A DNA stretch of 64,000 bases from UBA6627 sp965248675 (lineage in GTDB: Bacteria; Chloroflexota; Dehalococcoidia; UBA2979). Numbering within the stretch: the stretch's first letter is position 1; the number at the start of each line of letters is the position of its first letter. This document shows, one piece after another, positions 43,699 to 51,763 of the stretch. Under the pieces are notes generated by a model. The model saw nothing but the letters and a program-made list of their open reading frames with translations, made no database searches and was not told where the DNA came from. Location of the stretch: contig CBDFJZ010000008.1 in NCBI GenBank assembly GCA_965248675.1, forward strand, positions 1,302,001-1,366,000. Reading direction: 5' to 3'. Position numbers and translations under genes: made by a program.

Positions 43699-44811
43699 AT
43701 GCCGATGACGACTCAGCAAGACCCATACTCAGTGCTCGGCGTGACGCGGGATGCCTCGGCGGAGGACATCAAGCGATCCTTCCGCAAGCTCGCGATGGAG
43801 TACCACCCCGATCGCAACCGCGACGCCGGCGCCGAGGATCGCTTCAAGGCGGTCAACGCCGCGTACGAAGTGCTCTCCGATCCGGAGAAGCGCGCCCGCT
43901 TCGATCGCTTCGGACAGTCCGGCGGCAACGGGCAGGGGTTCGCCGGGTTCGAGTCGATGGGCGGATTCGGCGATATCTTCGACGCCTTCTTCCGCGGCAC
44001 CGCCTCGCGGCGCGCCGGCCCGCAGCGCGGCGCCGACCTCGAGGCGCGGCTCACGATCGACTTCGAGGACTCGATCTTTGGCGCCGAGAAGGAGATTACC
44101 TTCCACCGCACCGAGAACTGCGATGACTGCCGCGGATCGGGCCAACGAGGAGGCGGCGCGCGCGACACCTGCGAGGCCTGCCAGGGCACCGGCGAGATCC
44201 GCCGCGTCCAGCAGTCGCTCTTCGGCCAGTACGTCAACGTCGCTGCCTGCCCCACCTGCGAGGGCGAAGGCAGTGTCGTCACCGACGCGTGTCCCACCTG
44301 TCGCGGTGCGGGTCACCGCCGGGTCCGCGTCACGCAGCACATCAAAATGCCCGCCGGCGTCGAGGACGGATCGCAGATCCGCTTCGCCGGCGAAGGCGAC
44401 TCCGGTGCTCGCGGCGGCCCCAACGGCAACCTCTACGTCGAGCTCCGCGTCGAGCCGCACGAGCGGTTCACCCGGATGGACCGCGATCTCGTCTACGAGC
44501 TGCCGTTGAACATCGCGCAGGCCGCCCTCGGCACTACCGTGCAGGTGCCGACCATCGACGGCGACGACATCGACCTCGAGGTGAAGCCGGGCACGCAGCA
44601 CGGCGAGATGCACACCATCAAGGACCGAGGCGTCCCGCACCTACGCGGCTCAGGACGCGGCCGCATGCTCGTCCGCACCCACGTCGTGACCCCGAGCAAG
44701 CTCTCCGACGATCAGAAGGAGCTGCTCGTCCAGCTCGCCGACTCCCTCGGCACCCCCGACGTGCCCGAGGACGGCTCGCTCTTCGATCGCATCCGCGGGG
44801 CCTTCAGCTAG
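43699..44811 (+). CDS. dnaJ: Chaperone DnaJ
   Basis: A 370-residue type I J-protein: J domain with HPD (EYHPDRNRDAG), Gly/Phe-rich linker, four CxxCxGxG-type zinc repeats (CDDCRGSG, CEACQGTG, CPTCEGEG, CPTCRGAG) and C-terminal substrate-binding domains. The start could be the ATG at 43699 or the one at 43705. It is separated from dnaK by the phosphatase gene and a gap of 96 bases. Confidence 0.95.
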   Translation: MPMTTQQDPYSVLGVTRDASAEDIKRSFRKLAMEYHPDRNRDAGAEDRFKAVNAAYEVLSDPEKRARFDRFGQSGGNGQGFAGFESMGGFGDIFDAFFRGTASRRAGPQRGADLEARLTIDFEDSIFGAEKEITFHRTENCDDCRGSGQRGGGARDTCEACQGTGEIRRVQQSLFGQYVNVAACPTCEGEGSVVTDACPTCRGAGHRRVRVTQHIKMPAGVEDGSQIRFAGEGDSGARGGPNGNLYVELRVEPHERFTRMDRDLVYELPLNIAQAALGTTVQVPTIDGDDIDLEVKPGTQHGEMHTIKDRGVPHLRGSGRGRMLVRTHVVTPSKLSDDQKELLVQLADSLGTPDVPEDGSLFDRIRGAFS

Positions 44812-44817
44812 CGCCTC

Positions 44818-45753
44818 GTGACGGCCGACCGCTGGATCGAAATCACCGTCCACGTCGCGCCCGCCGACGTCGATCTCGTCGCCACCGTCCTTGCCGATGT
44901 CACCGGCCAGGCGGTCGCGATCGAGCCCCAGATCCATCGCACCGAGGATCGCGACTTCGGCTTCGAGGAGCTCGATGCGCCGGTCGCCGTCCGCGCGTAC
45001 GTCAAACCGCCATTCGCGGAAGCCGGCCGCGCCACGATCCAGGATCAGGTCGCAAGCCTCGATCTTTCGGCTCCGCTGACGGCGCTCACGGTTCGCGAGC
45101 TCGACCCGGCTGATTGGTCGGAGGAATGGAAGCGCTTCTACAACATCCAGCACATCGGCGACCGGTTCGTCATCCGCCCCTCATGGCTCGCGTACGACGC
45201 CCGCGACGACGAAGTAGTGATCGACATCGACCCTGGCGCCTCCTTCGGTACCGGCCAGCACGAGACCACGCGCCTCTGCCTCGCCGCGATCGACCGCTAC
45301 CTCGAGGCCAGCGGAACCGTGATCGATGTCGGATGCGGCTCGGGCATCCTTGCGATCGCCGCGGCGAGGCTCGGCGCATGCTCCGTCCGCGCCGTGGACC
45401 GCGATCCGGAGGCGATCCGCGTGACGCGCGAGAATGCGGGATCGAATGGCGTCTCGTCCCGAATCGAGGCGGACGCCGGATCGCTCGGCGCCGACTGGCC
45501 GTGGCCCGCCGACGCGCCGCGCGGCGCGGACCTCGTGATCGTCAATATCTCCTCGACGATCGTCCTGGAGCTGGTGCCAGCGATCGTGGGCGCGCTCGCA
45601 CCGTCCGGTCGCGCGATCGTCAGTGGGTTCCTCGCTAACGACGCGCACGAAATCGAAGCAGCGATCGAGCAGACCGGCCTCTCGCGCATCGAGACCCGCG
45701 TCGAGGGCGACTGGGCCTGCATCGTCGCCGAGGCGCCCGCTGCTACGGCGTGA
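44818..45753 (+). CDS. prmA: Ribosomal protein L11 methyltransferase
   Basis: A 311-residue SAM-dependent methyltransferase that trimethylates L11. The SAM-binding motif is VIDVGCGSGILAIAA and the PrmA block FGTGQHETTRLCL precedes it; the late LVIVNISSTIV corresponds to the NILA/NPPY-like motif. GTG start 6 bases after dnaJ, so translation is probably coupled. It is the last gene of the heat-shock run and its end overlaps the convergent M23 gene by 11 bases. Confidence 0.93.
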   Translation: MTADRWIEITVHVAPADVDLVATVLADVTGQAVAIEPQIHRTEDRDFGFEELDAPVAVRAYVKPPFAEAGRATIQDQVASLDLSAPLTALTVRELDPADWSEEWKRFYNIQHIGDRFVIRPSWLAYDARDDEVVIDIDPGASFGTGQHETTRLCLAAIDRYLEASGTVIDVGCGSGILAIAAARLGACSVRAVDRDPEAIRVTRENAGSNGVSSRIEADAGSLGADWPWPADAPRGADLVIVNISSTIVLELVPAIVGALAPSGRAIVSGFLANDAHEIEAAIEQTGLSRIETRVEGDWACIVAEAPAATA

Positions 45754-46903
45754 ACTCGGTCGTCGTCCAGGTCATCGGATCGACGTTCACACCGTAGATC
45801 GTCAACTCCCAGTGCAGGTGCGGCCCGGTCGACAGACCGGTCGACCCCATCTCGCCGATCACCGTCCCCGCCGCGACCAGCTGCCCGACCTCGACGAGGA
45901 TCGCCTGCATGTGGTGATAGCCAGTCTTCACCCCGCCGCCGTGATCGAGGATCACCGTGTTCCCTCGGATCGGCATCTCGCCGGCCCACGCGACGCGTGC
46001 TGGCGCCGCCGCCTGGATTGGCGTCCCCGCTTCGTTCGCGATGTCCGAGCCCGAGTGGAACCCCCCGACGGGACCTCCATTGATCGACCGCCCCTGGCCA
46101 AACGCCGTCGTCGGGAAGCCCTGGGTCGGGACGCGTAGCAGCCCTGACCAGCGGCGTTGGCGATCGAACGTCAGGAACTGCTCCGTCCGCTGCGTCGCCT
46201 CCAGGGCCGCCGCCTCGGCCGTGAGCACCGCCCCCTGCTCCGGGGTCAGCTCGAGGAAGTCGATCGGACGGTCAACGGTGGTCACCTCAAACGGCACGAC
46301 CTGCTGCTCGATCAGGGCGCCGAAGTCGTCGCGCACCGTCACCACCAACTCGCTCGGCCCGAGCGTCGCGTACAGCGGGATCCCGACGACCCCGAAGAGG
46401 ACGCCGTCGCCCTCATTGAGCAGTGGGTACGAGGCGCCGGCCGCCAGCACCGAGGCGCTCCCCGCCCCGGGCACGTTGACCCGGATCGCTAGCGTCTCCC
46501 CGATCCCGACCGCTGCCGCGCTCAGCTCGAGCGGCGGCGGCGCCTCGGTCGGCGCCGGTGTCGGACCGATGGTTGCCTCTGGCGACGGCGACGGCGACGC
46601 CCCCACCGTCGGCGATTCGTTCGGTGGTGCCGAGGCTTCGGCTAGCACGACCGTCGGCGATGGACCCGCGGTCGCGGTCGCTGGCACCGCCTCGGGTGAC
46701 GAGGACGGCGAACCAGTCGCGTCCGCTCCGCCCGCCACGAAGCTCACATCGTCGCTTTGCTCGACACGCCCGCGATCGACAACGAACGCCAGCGCGGCCG
46801 CGGCCGCCAGCGCGAGGAGCACCACCGCCGCCATCCAACGCGCGAGCACGCCGCCGGGTCGGGGTTCGGCGGGCGGCTCGGTCGGATCGGGCTCGGTGGT
46901 CAC
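45743..46903 (-). CDS. Membrane-anchored M23 peptidase
   Basis: A 386-residue protein with an N-terminal membrane anchor (WMAAVVLLALAAAAALAF), a long Pro/Ser/Thr/Ala-rich linker, an Ig-like middle domain, and a C-terminal M23 domain with GGFHSGSDIANEAG and GPHLHWEL as zinc ligands. It should act on peptidoglycan outside the membrane. The GTG at 46903 is chosen; an ATG at 46954 would add 17 residues. Start support is weak because no good ribosome binding site is seen. Confidence 0.85.
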   Translation of the reverse strand: MTTEPDPTEPPAEPRPGGVLARWMAAVVLLALAAAAALAFVVDRGRVEQSDDVSFVAGGADATGSPSSSPEAVPATATAGPSPTVVLAEASAPPNESPTVGASPSPSPEATIGPTPAPTEAPPPLELSAAAVGIGETLAIRVNVPGAGSASVLAAGASYPLLNEGDGVLFGVVGIPLYATLGPSELVVTVRDDFGALIEQQVVPFEVTTVDRPIDFLELTPEQGAVLTAEAAALEATQRTEQFLTFDRQRRWSGLLRVPTQGFPTTAFGQGRSINGGPVGGFHSGSDIANEAGTPIQAAAPARVAWAGEMPIRGNTVILDHGGGVKTGYHHMQAILVEVGQLVAAGTVIGEMGSTGLSTGPHLHWELTIYGVNVDPMTWTTTEFTP

Positions 46904-47006
46904 GACAGGATGAGCCCTCGAGACGGCGCGGGTACCCACCCATCGTACGGGCATCGGACGAGCGGCCCGGGAACCCCAATGGGCGGCTCAGCGTTTCGTC
47001 TTTGGA

Positions 47007-47130
47007 TATACTCCGACCACCACCGGCGACCGCGAGGTCGCCTTGCTCCACACCTCTGGCTCGCGGTCGTTGCGTGCCTGGCCCACAAGGGCGCCCGGGC
47101 TGGAGGGGCGCCCCGCAGACCGCGGGGAGG
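47007..47130 (+). promoter_or_regulatory. Candidate promoter and structured leader of the first MoxR gene
   Basis: TATACT at 47007-47012 could be a -10 box, without a good -35. After it come a perfect 7-bp hairpin with a GCGA tetraloop (47025-47042) and, just before the gene, a 6-bp hairpin CCCCGC/GCGGGG (47111-47127) whose 3' arm overlaps the GGGGAGG ribosome binding site at 47124-47130. This could tune translation; no known class is recognised. Confidence 0.35.
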
Positions 47131-47134
47131 TCGC

Positions 47135-48091
47135 GTGGAAGACCCAAAGCTCGTTGCTGAGCGGATCCTCGACAATGTCGAGCGTGTGATCATCGGCAAG
47201 GAGCATGAGGCGCGACTCGCGCTGATCACGCTACTCTGCCGTGGCCACCTGCTGATCGAGGACGTGCCCGGCGTCGGAAAGACGATGCTCGCGCGCGCGC
47301 TCGCGCGATCCGTGGGCTGCCGTTTTTCGCGGATCCAGTTCACCCCGGACCTGCTCCCCTCCGACGTCACTGGCGTCTCCGTGTACCAGCAGCAATCGGG
47401 CGGCTTCGAGTTCCGTCCGGGTCCGATCATGGCGGAAGTGGTGCTTGCCGACGAGGTGAACCGCGCGACGCCGAAGACGCAGTCGTCACTGCTCGAGGCG
47501 ATGGAAGAGGATCAGGTCACGGTCGACGGCACGACCCACCGGCTCCCCGAGCCGTTCATGGTGATGGCGACCCAGAACCCGATCGAGTACGAGGGCACCT
47601 TCCCGCTGCCCGAGGCACAGCTCGACCGGTTTTTGCTCCGCATCCACCTCGGCTACCCGTCGGCTACCGACGAGGTGCTGGTGATGGACGCCCAGCAGAA
47701 CCGGCACCCGATCGACTCGCTCGAGGAGGTGACGAGCCGCAGCGAGGTGATCGAGCTGCAGGCAGCCGTCCGCGACATCTACATCGACCCGCTGATCAAG
47801 CAGTACATCGTCAGCCTGGTGAACGCGACGCGCGAGCACGAGAGCGTCTACCTAGGATCCTCGCCCCGGGGCTCGCTCGGACTGATGCGCGTGTCACAGG
47901 CGTTCGCGCTCCTGGAGGGGCGCGATTTCGTTCAGCCCGACGACATCAAGCTGCTGGCGTACTCGACGCTCGGTCACCGCGTGATCGTCAGCCCGGGTGC
48001 GCGCGTGCGCGAGATCGACAGCGCCCAGATCGTCGACGAGGCGATCGAGCGAGTCGCGGTCCCGGGCGTGCGCGCGCGCGGCAGCGTCTGA
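47135..48091 (+). CDS. MoxR-family AAA+ ATPase (first cluster)
   Basis: A 318-residue AAA+ chaperone of the MoxR group. Walker A is EDVPGVGKTM, Walker B is VVLADEVNRATPKTQ, and the sensor region contains MATQNPIEYEGTFPLPEAQLDRFL. MoxR ATPases help mature VWA-domain partners, usually alongside DUF58 proteins, as here. GTG at 47135 has a strong GGGGAGG box. First of three plus-strand genes. Confidence 0.93.
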   Translation: MEDPKLVAERILDNVERVIIGKEHEARLALITLLCRGHLLIEDVPGVGKTMLARALARSVGCRFSRIQFTPDLLPSDVTGVSVYQQQSGGFEFRPGPIMAEVVLADEVNRATPKTQSSLLEAMEEDQVTVDGTTHRLPEPFMVMATQNPIEYEGTFPLPEAQLDRFLLRIHLGYPSATDEVLVMDAQQNRHPIDSLEEVTSRSEVIELQAAVRDIYIDPLIKQYIVSLVNATREHESVYLGSSPRGSLGLMRVSQAFALLEGRDFVQPDDIKLLAYSTLGHRVIVSPGARVREIDSAQIVDEAIERVAVPGVRARGSV

Positions 48092-48101
48092 GCCACCGCG
48101 C

Positions 48102-49361
48102 ATGCGATTGATTCAGAAGTTCGTCGGCCTGATCCGCCGCTACCCCAGCGCATCGGTCGCGCTGAGCCTGGGCGTGATTTGCGCGATCCTCGGCGTCGCC
48201 ACGGGCTTCTGGCTGCTGTTCCGTCTCTCGTACATCCTCGCCTTTGCCGTGACGGCGTTCTATTTCTGGACGCGCTCGATGGCTGAGGGCCTGGAAGTCG
48301 AGGTGATCCGGCGAACCCATCGCGTGACGCAGGGGCAGGCGCTGGAAGGGCGGGTGATCATCCGCTCGCGATCGCGGCTGCCCAAACTCTGGCTCGAGGT
48401 CGAAGACCCCTCGTCGGTGCCGGGGCACGACTCACGACGCGTGGTCACCCTCGGATCGCAGGGCGTCGCGGCCTGGACCTACTCGACCCCTGCCCGCGTT
48501 CGCGGGCTCTACGAGCTCGGTCCGCTGCGGATCGTTGCGACCGACCCGTTCGGCTTCTTCCGGATGGAACGCGTGTTCGGCCAGACGGCCTCGATCCTCG
48601 TGTATCCGAACGCGCCCGAGCTCCCGAACTTCTACATCCCGCCCGCGAACCTGCCCGGCGAAGGCCGGTTCCGCCGTCGCACGCACAACGTCACGCCGAA
48701 CGTCGCCGGCATCCGGGAGTACGAGCCGGGCGACTCCTTCAACCGCATCCACTGGCCCGCGACCGCGCGAACCGGACGCCCGATGGTGAAGCAGTTCGAG
48801 CTCGACCCCGCATCGGACATCTGGATCATCCTCGACCTGGAGCGCTCGCAGCACGTCGGCGAGGGCGAAGACGGCACCGAGGAGGCCGCGGTCCAGATCT
48901 GCGCCTCGATCGCGCGCTACTTCATCAACGCGAACCGCTCGGTCGGGTTGCTGTCCTTCGGTGAGGATCTGCGAATCGACGAACCCGATCGCGGTCAGAA
49001 CCACTACACCCGCCTCCTCGAATCGCTCGCGCTCGCGCGCTCCAGCGGCGACGTGCCGCTGAACAACCTGATCCTCGAGGAGTCGCGCCGCTTCGGACGG
49101 CATACGACCGTCGTCACCGTGACGCCATCGACCGACGCCGGCTGGGCGCTCACGCTGACCGGGCTCTCAGCGCGCGGCGTCAAGGTCGCCGCGGTGCTGC
49201 TGGAAGCCGACACGTACGGCGACGCGCCGAGCGCGCTCGACGTCTATGGCACTCTGGCCGCCGGCGGCGTCTACACCTACACCGTGAAGCAACAGGAGGA
49301 TCTGGGGCGGGCGCTCAGCGCGAACGCCGAAGCAGCGATGCGCGAAGGGGCCCGCACGTGA
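48102..49361 (+). CDS. DUF58 membrane protein (first cluster)
   Basis: A 419-residue protein with two transmembrane helices near the N-terminus (about 15-55), then a DUF58 domain marked by GIREYEPGDSFNRIHWPATARTGRPMVKQFE and a VWA-like fold in the C-terminal half (IWIILDLERSQ, where the MIDAS serines are missing). DUF58 proteins accompany MoxR ATPases. It starts 10 bases after moxR and its stop overlaps the next gene by 4 bases (GTGA). Confidence 0.9.
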   Translation: MRLIQKFVGLIRRYPSASVALSLGVICAILGVATGFWLLFRLSYILAFAVTAFYFWTRSMAEGLEVEVIRRTHRVTQGQALEGRVIIRSRSRLPKLWLEVEDPSSVPGHDSRRVVTLGSQGVAAWTYSTPARVRGLYELGPLRIVATDPFGFFRMERVFGQTASILVYPNAPELPNFYIPPANLPGEGRFRRRTHNVTPNVAGIREYEPGDSFNRIHWPATARTGRPMVKQFELDPASDIWIILDLERSQHVGEGEDGTEEAAVQICASIARYFINANRSVGLLSFGEDLRIDEPDRGQNHYTRLLESLALARSSGDVPLNNLILEESRRFGRHTTVVTVTPSTDAGWALTLTGLSARGVKVAAVLLEADTYGDAPSALDVYGTLAAGGVYTYTVKQQEDLGRALSANAEAAMREGART

Positions 49362-51763
49362 GTGCGGTCAGCTGGAACGAACTCTACCGCAGGCCGGCGC
49401 GCGACCCGTTCGAACGTCGCGGCGGCGTGATCGGCCTGTTCCGCGACACCGAGCGCTGGCTGAACCTGGTGCTGCTGTTCGTCGCGCTGTTGGCGATGTC
49501 GAATTCGCTCGAGCGGGCGAACTGGGTGAACGAGATGCCCTCGTTGACCGCTGCGGCGATCTTCGGACTGGCCAGCGGTTGGGTGCTCGGCCAGTTGCCG
49601 TTGCGCTCGTGGCTGCTCCAGATCGTCGGGATCGCGATCGGCCTCGCCTGGGTGTTCGCAATCGTGATGGTGAACATGGAGCTGGCCGACCCGTTGCTGG
49701 GAACCGGCGTGCGTGCCCGCTGGTCGGAGCTCTGGCTGCGACTCCGCGACTGGGGCGCGGCACTGTTCGAAGGCGGCGTCTCGAGCGACCCGCTGCCGTT
49801 CGTGATGATGCTGGTCTTCGCGACGTGGGCGGTGGCCTATCTCGCGGCGTGGTCGGTGGTGCGCTGGCGCAACGCGTGGGTAGCGCTGATCCCGCCCGGG
49901 TTCGTGCTGCTGACGAACATCTCCTACCTGCCCGGACAGCCGTCGCTGCAGTTCGTCGTCTTCCTGTTCGCCGCGGTCTTGCTCGTGCTGCAGCTCCACT
50001 TCGCTCGCGCGCTCAATCGATGGCGCCAGGAGCGGGTCGCCTGGCCCGATCTGATGTCGATCGAGGTCGCCTTCGCCGGGGTCTGGATCGCGCTCGCGCT
50101 GATCATCGGGGCGTGGCTCCTCCCGACCGCGAACAACTGGGGTCCAGTCGCCGATCTCTGGAACCGCGCGGTGGCCCCCGTGACCGACCGCTTCGAGGGC
50201 CTCGGTCGCGTGTTCATTGGCGTCTCATCGAAACGCGACATCCCGGTCCATGGCTTCGGAGAGGTGCTGCCGCTGCAGGGTAAGATCAGCCTCAGTTCCG
50301 ACCCGCTGATGGAGGTGTCCGCCGACGAGATCGGTAACCTCCGCGGCGCTGTGTACGACGAGTACACCGGCACCGGCTGGCTGATCTCGGACGTCACCAC
50401 GCAGCCGCTACTCGGCACGACGGTGGAGGCCGCCGAGTTCGGCACGCCGCTATCCCAGGCCCAGCTTCGCCGCCCGCTCAGGCTCGAGGTCTCGGTCGTC
50501 GGGCCCGTTCCCGACCGACGATTGCTGTCGTTCGGCGATGCGATCGCCGCCGATCGCGCCGGTTCGCTCCTCTTCGGCGCCAACGCCAGCGACGTGATCG
50601 GCGTCGCTCCGGACGATCGCCTGAAGGAAGGAACGACCTACATCGTCGTTGGGTCGGTCTCCGCCGCCGCGATCGACACGCTCCTCGCCAGCGGGACCGA
50701 CTACCCCGCCTCGATCCGAGAGCGCTACCTCCAGCTCCCGGGCGACCTGCCGCCGGAGATCGGGGAACTCGCCGCGGGACTCGCCGCTGACGATCACCCG
50801 TTCGTCGCGGCGCGCATCATCGAGGGGTATCTGCGGAGCAACTACGCCTTCGCGATCGACGTACCCGACACGCCGCCGCTGCGGGACTCCGTGGACTACT
50901 TCCTGTTCGACTCGCAGGCCGGCTACTTCGACCATCACGCCACGGCGATGGCCGTGATGCTCAGAACGCTCGGCATCCCGACGCGGATGGCGGCCGGCTT
51001 CGTGCTCGACTCGACCGACTTCGACGACACCACGAAGATCTACACGCTCTCGGAGCGGGACGCCTGGGCCTGGCCCGAGGTCTACTTCACCGGGCTGGGC
51101 TGGGTCGAGTTCAACCCAACCCCGGGGCGGGCGCTCGTGGCGCGGCCGGGCGATGACACCGCGTTGCGCCAGTTGCTCGCGGACGGCGGCAACGCCTTTC
51201 TCAGCTTCGACGAAGAGGCGGCGCTGCTTGAGCTCGAAGAGCTCTTCGGCATCGAAGATGCCGCGGCGATCGACCTGGCCAACCCGTCAGCGGTCGATAC
51301 CGGATCCGGCGTCGGCGGGTTCGTGGTCCAGCTCCTGACGTTCCTCATGATCGTGGGTGTGCTGGCATTCGCCGCCGCGATCGGACTGCGCTTCGCCTGG
51401 GAGTACCCACTGCGGGAGCTGGCGCCGTCGCACCGCCGATGGGCGAAGATCCAGCGCCTGACGAGCTGGGCGGCCGTCGAACCGCGCGTCACCCGGACTC
51501 CGCTCGAGTGGGCGCGCGAGGTCGCGGCCGAGACCGGCGGGGACGCTGGCTTCGGTGCACTTGCCGCCGATTACACCCGAGCTCGCTACAGCGCCAGCGC
51601 GGACGACCGATCCGAGGAGGAAACGGGCGCGCTGAACGAGAGCTACCGCGCGGCACGCAACCAGCTCTGGCGCCACATCCTCGCCCGCCCGCTGCCGGGG
51701 CGGGGCCGCTCGTCAACGGTCGCCGGCGCCTCCCCCGGGGCCACCGCCGCGGATCGGGTCTAG
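49358..51763 (+). CDS. Transglutaminase-fold membrane protein without catalytic triad
   Basis: An 801-residue protein with about five to six N-terminal helices (to about residue 260), a DUF3488-like outer region, and a transglutaminase-like core, then a final helix (about 655-680) and a cytoplasmic DUF4129-like end. In active homologues the core reads GYCExFA, AHAWxEVY and FDPTPG. Here these are GYFDHHA (Phe524), AWAWPEVY (Trp570) and FNPTPG (Asn586), so Cys, His and Asp are all replaced. The protein is therefore likely a scaffold or binding protein. It is coupled to the DUF58 gene and overlaps the opposite-strand gene by 51 bases. Confidence 0.9.
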   Translation: MSAVSWNELYRRPARDPFERRGGVIGLFRDTERWLNLVLLFVALLAMSNSLERANWVNEMPSLTAAAIFGLASGWVLGQLPLRSWLLQIVGIAIGLAWVFAIVMVNMELADPLLGTGVRARWSELWLRLRDWGAALFEGGVSSDPLPFVMMLVFATWAVAYLAAWSVVRWRNAWVALIPPGFVLLTNISYLPGQPSLQFVVFLFAAVLLVLQLHFARALNRWRQERVAWPDLMSIEVAFAGVWIALALIIGAWLLPTANNWGPVADLWNRAVAPVTDRFEGLGRVFIGVSSKRDIPVHGFGEVLPLQGKISLSSDPLMEVSADEIGNLRGAVYDEYTGTGWLISDVTTQPLLGTTVEAAEFGTPLSQAQLRRPLRLEVSVVGPVPDRRLLSFGDAIAADRAGSLLFGANASDVIGVAPDDRLKEGTTYIVVGSVSAAAIDTLLASGTDYPASIRERYLQLPGDLPPEIGELAAGLAADDHPFVAARIIEGYLRSNYAFAIDVPDTPPLRDSVDYFLFDSQAGYFDHHATAMAVMLRTLGIPTRMAAGFVLDSTDFDDTTKIYTLSERDAWAWPEVYFTGLGWVEFNPTPGRALVARPGDDTALRQLLADGGNAFLSFDEEAALLELEELFGIEDAAAIDLANPSAVDTGSGVGGFVVQLLTFLMIVGVLAFAAAIGLRFAWEYPLRELAPSHRRWAKIQRLTSWAAVEPRVTRTPLEWAREVAAETGGDAGFGALAADYTRARYSASADDRSEEETGALNESYRAARNQLWRHILARPLPGRGRSSTVAGASPGATAADRV

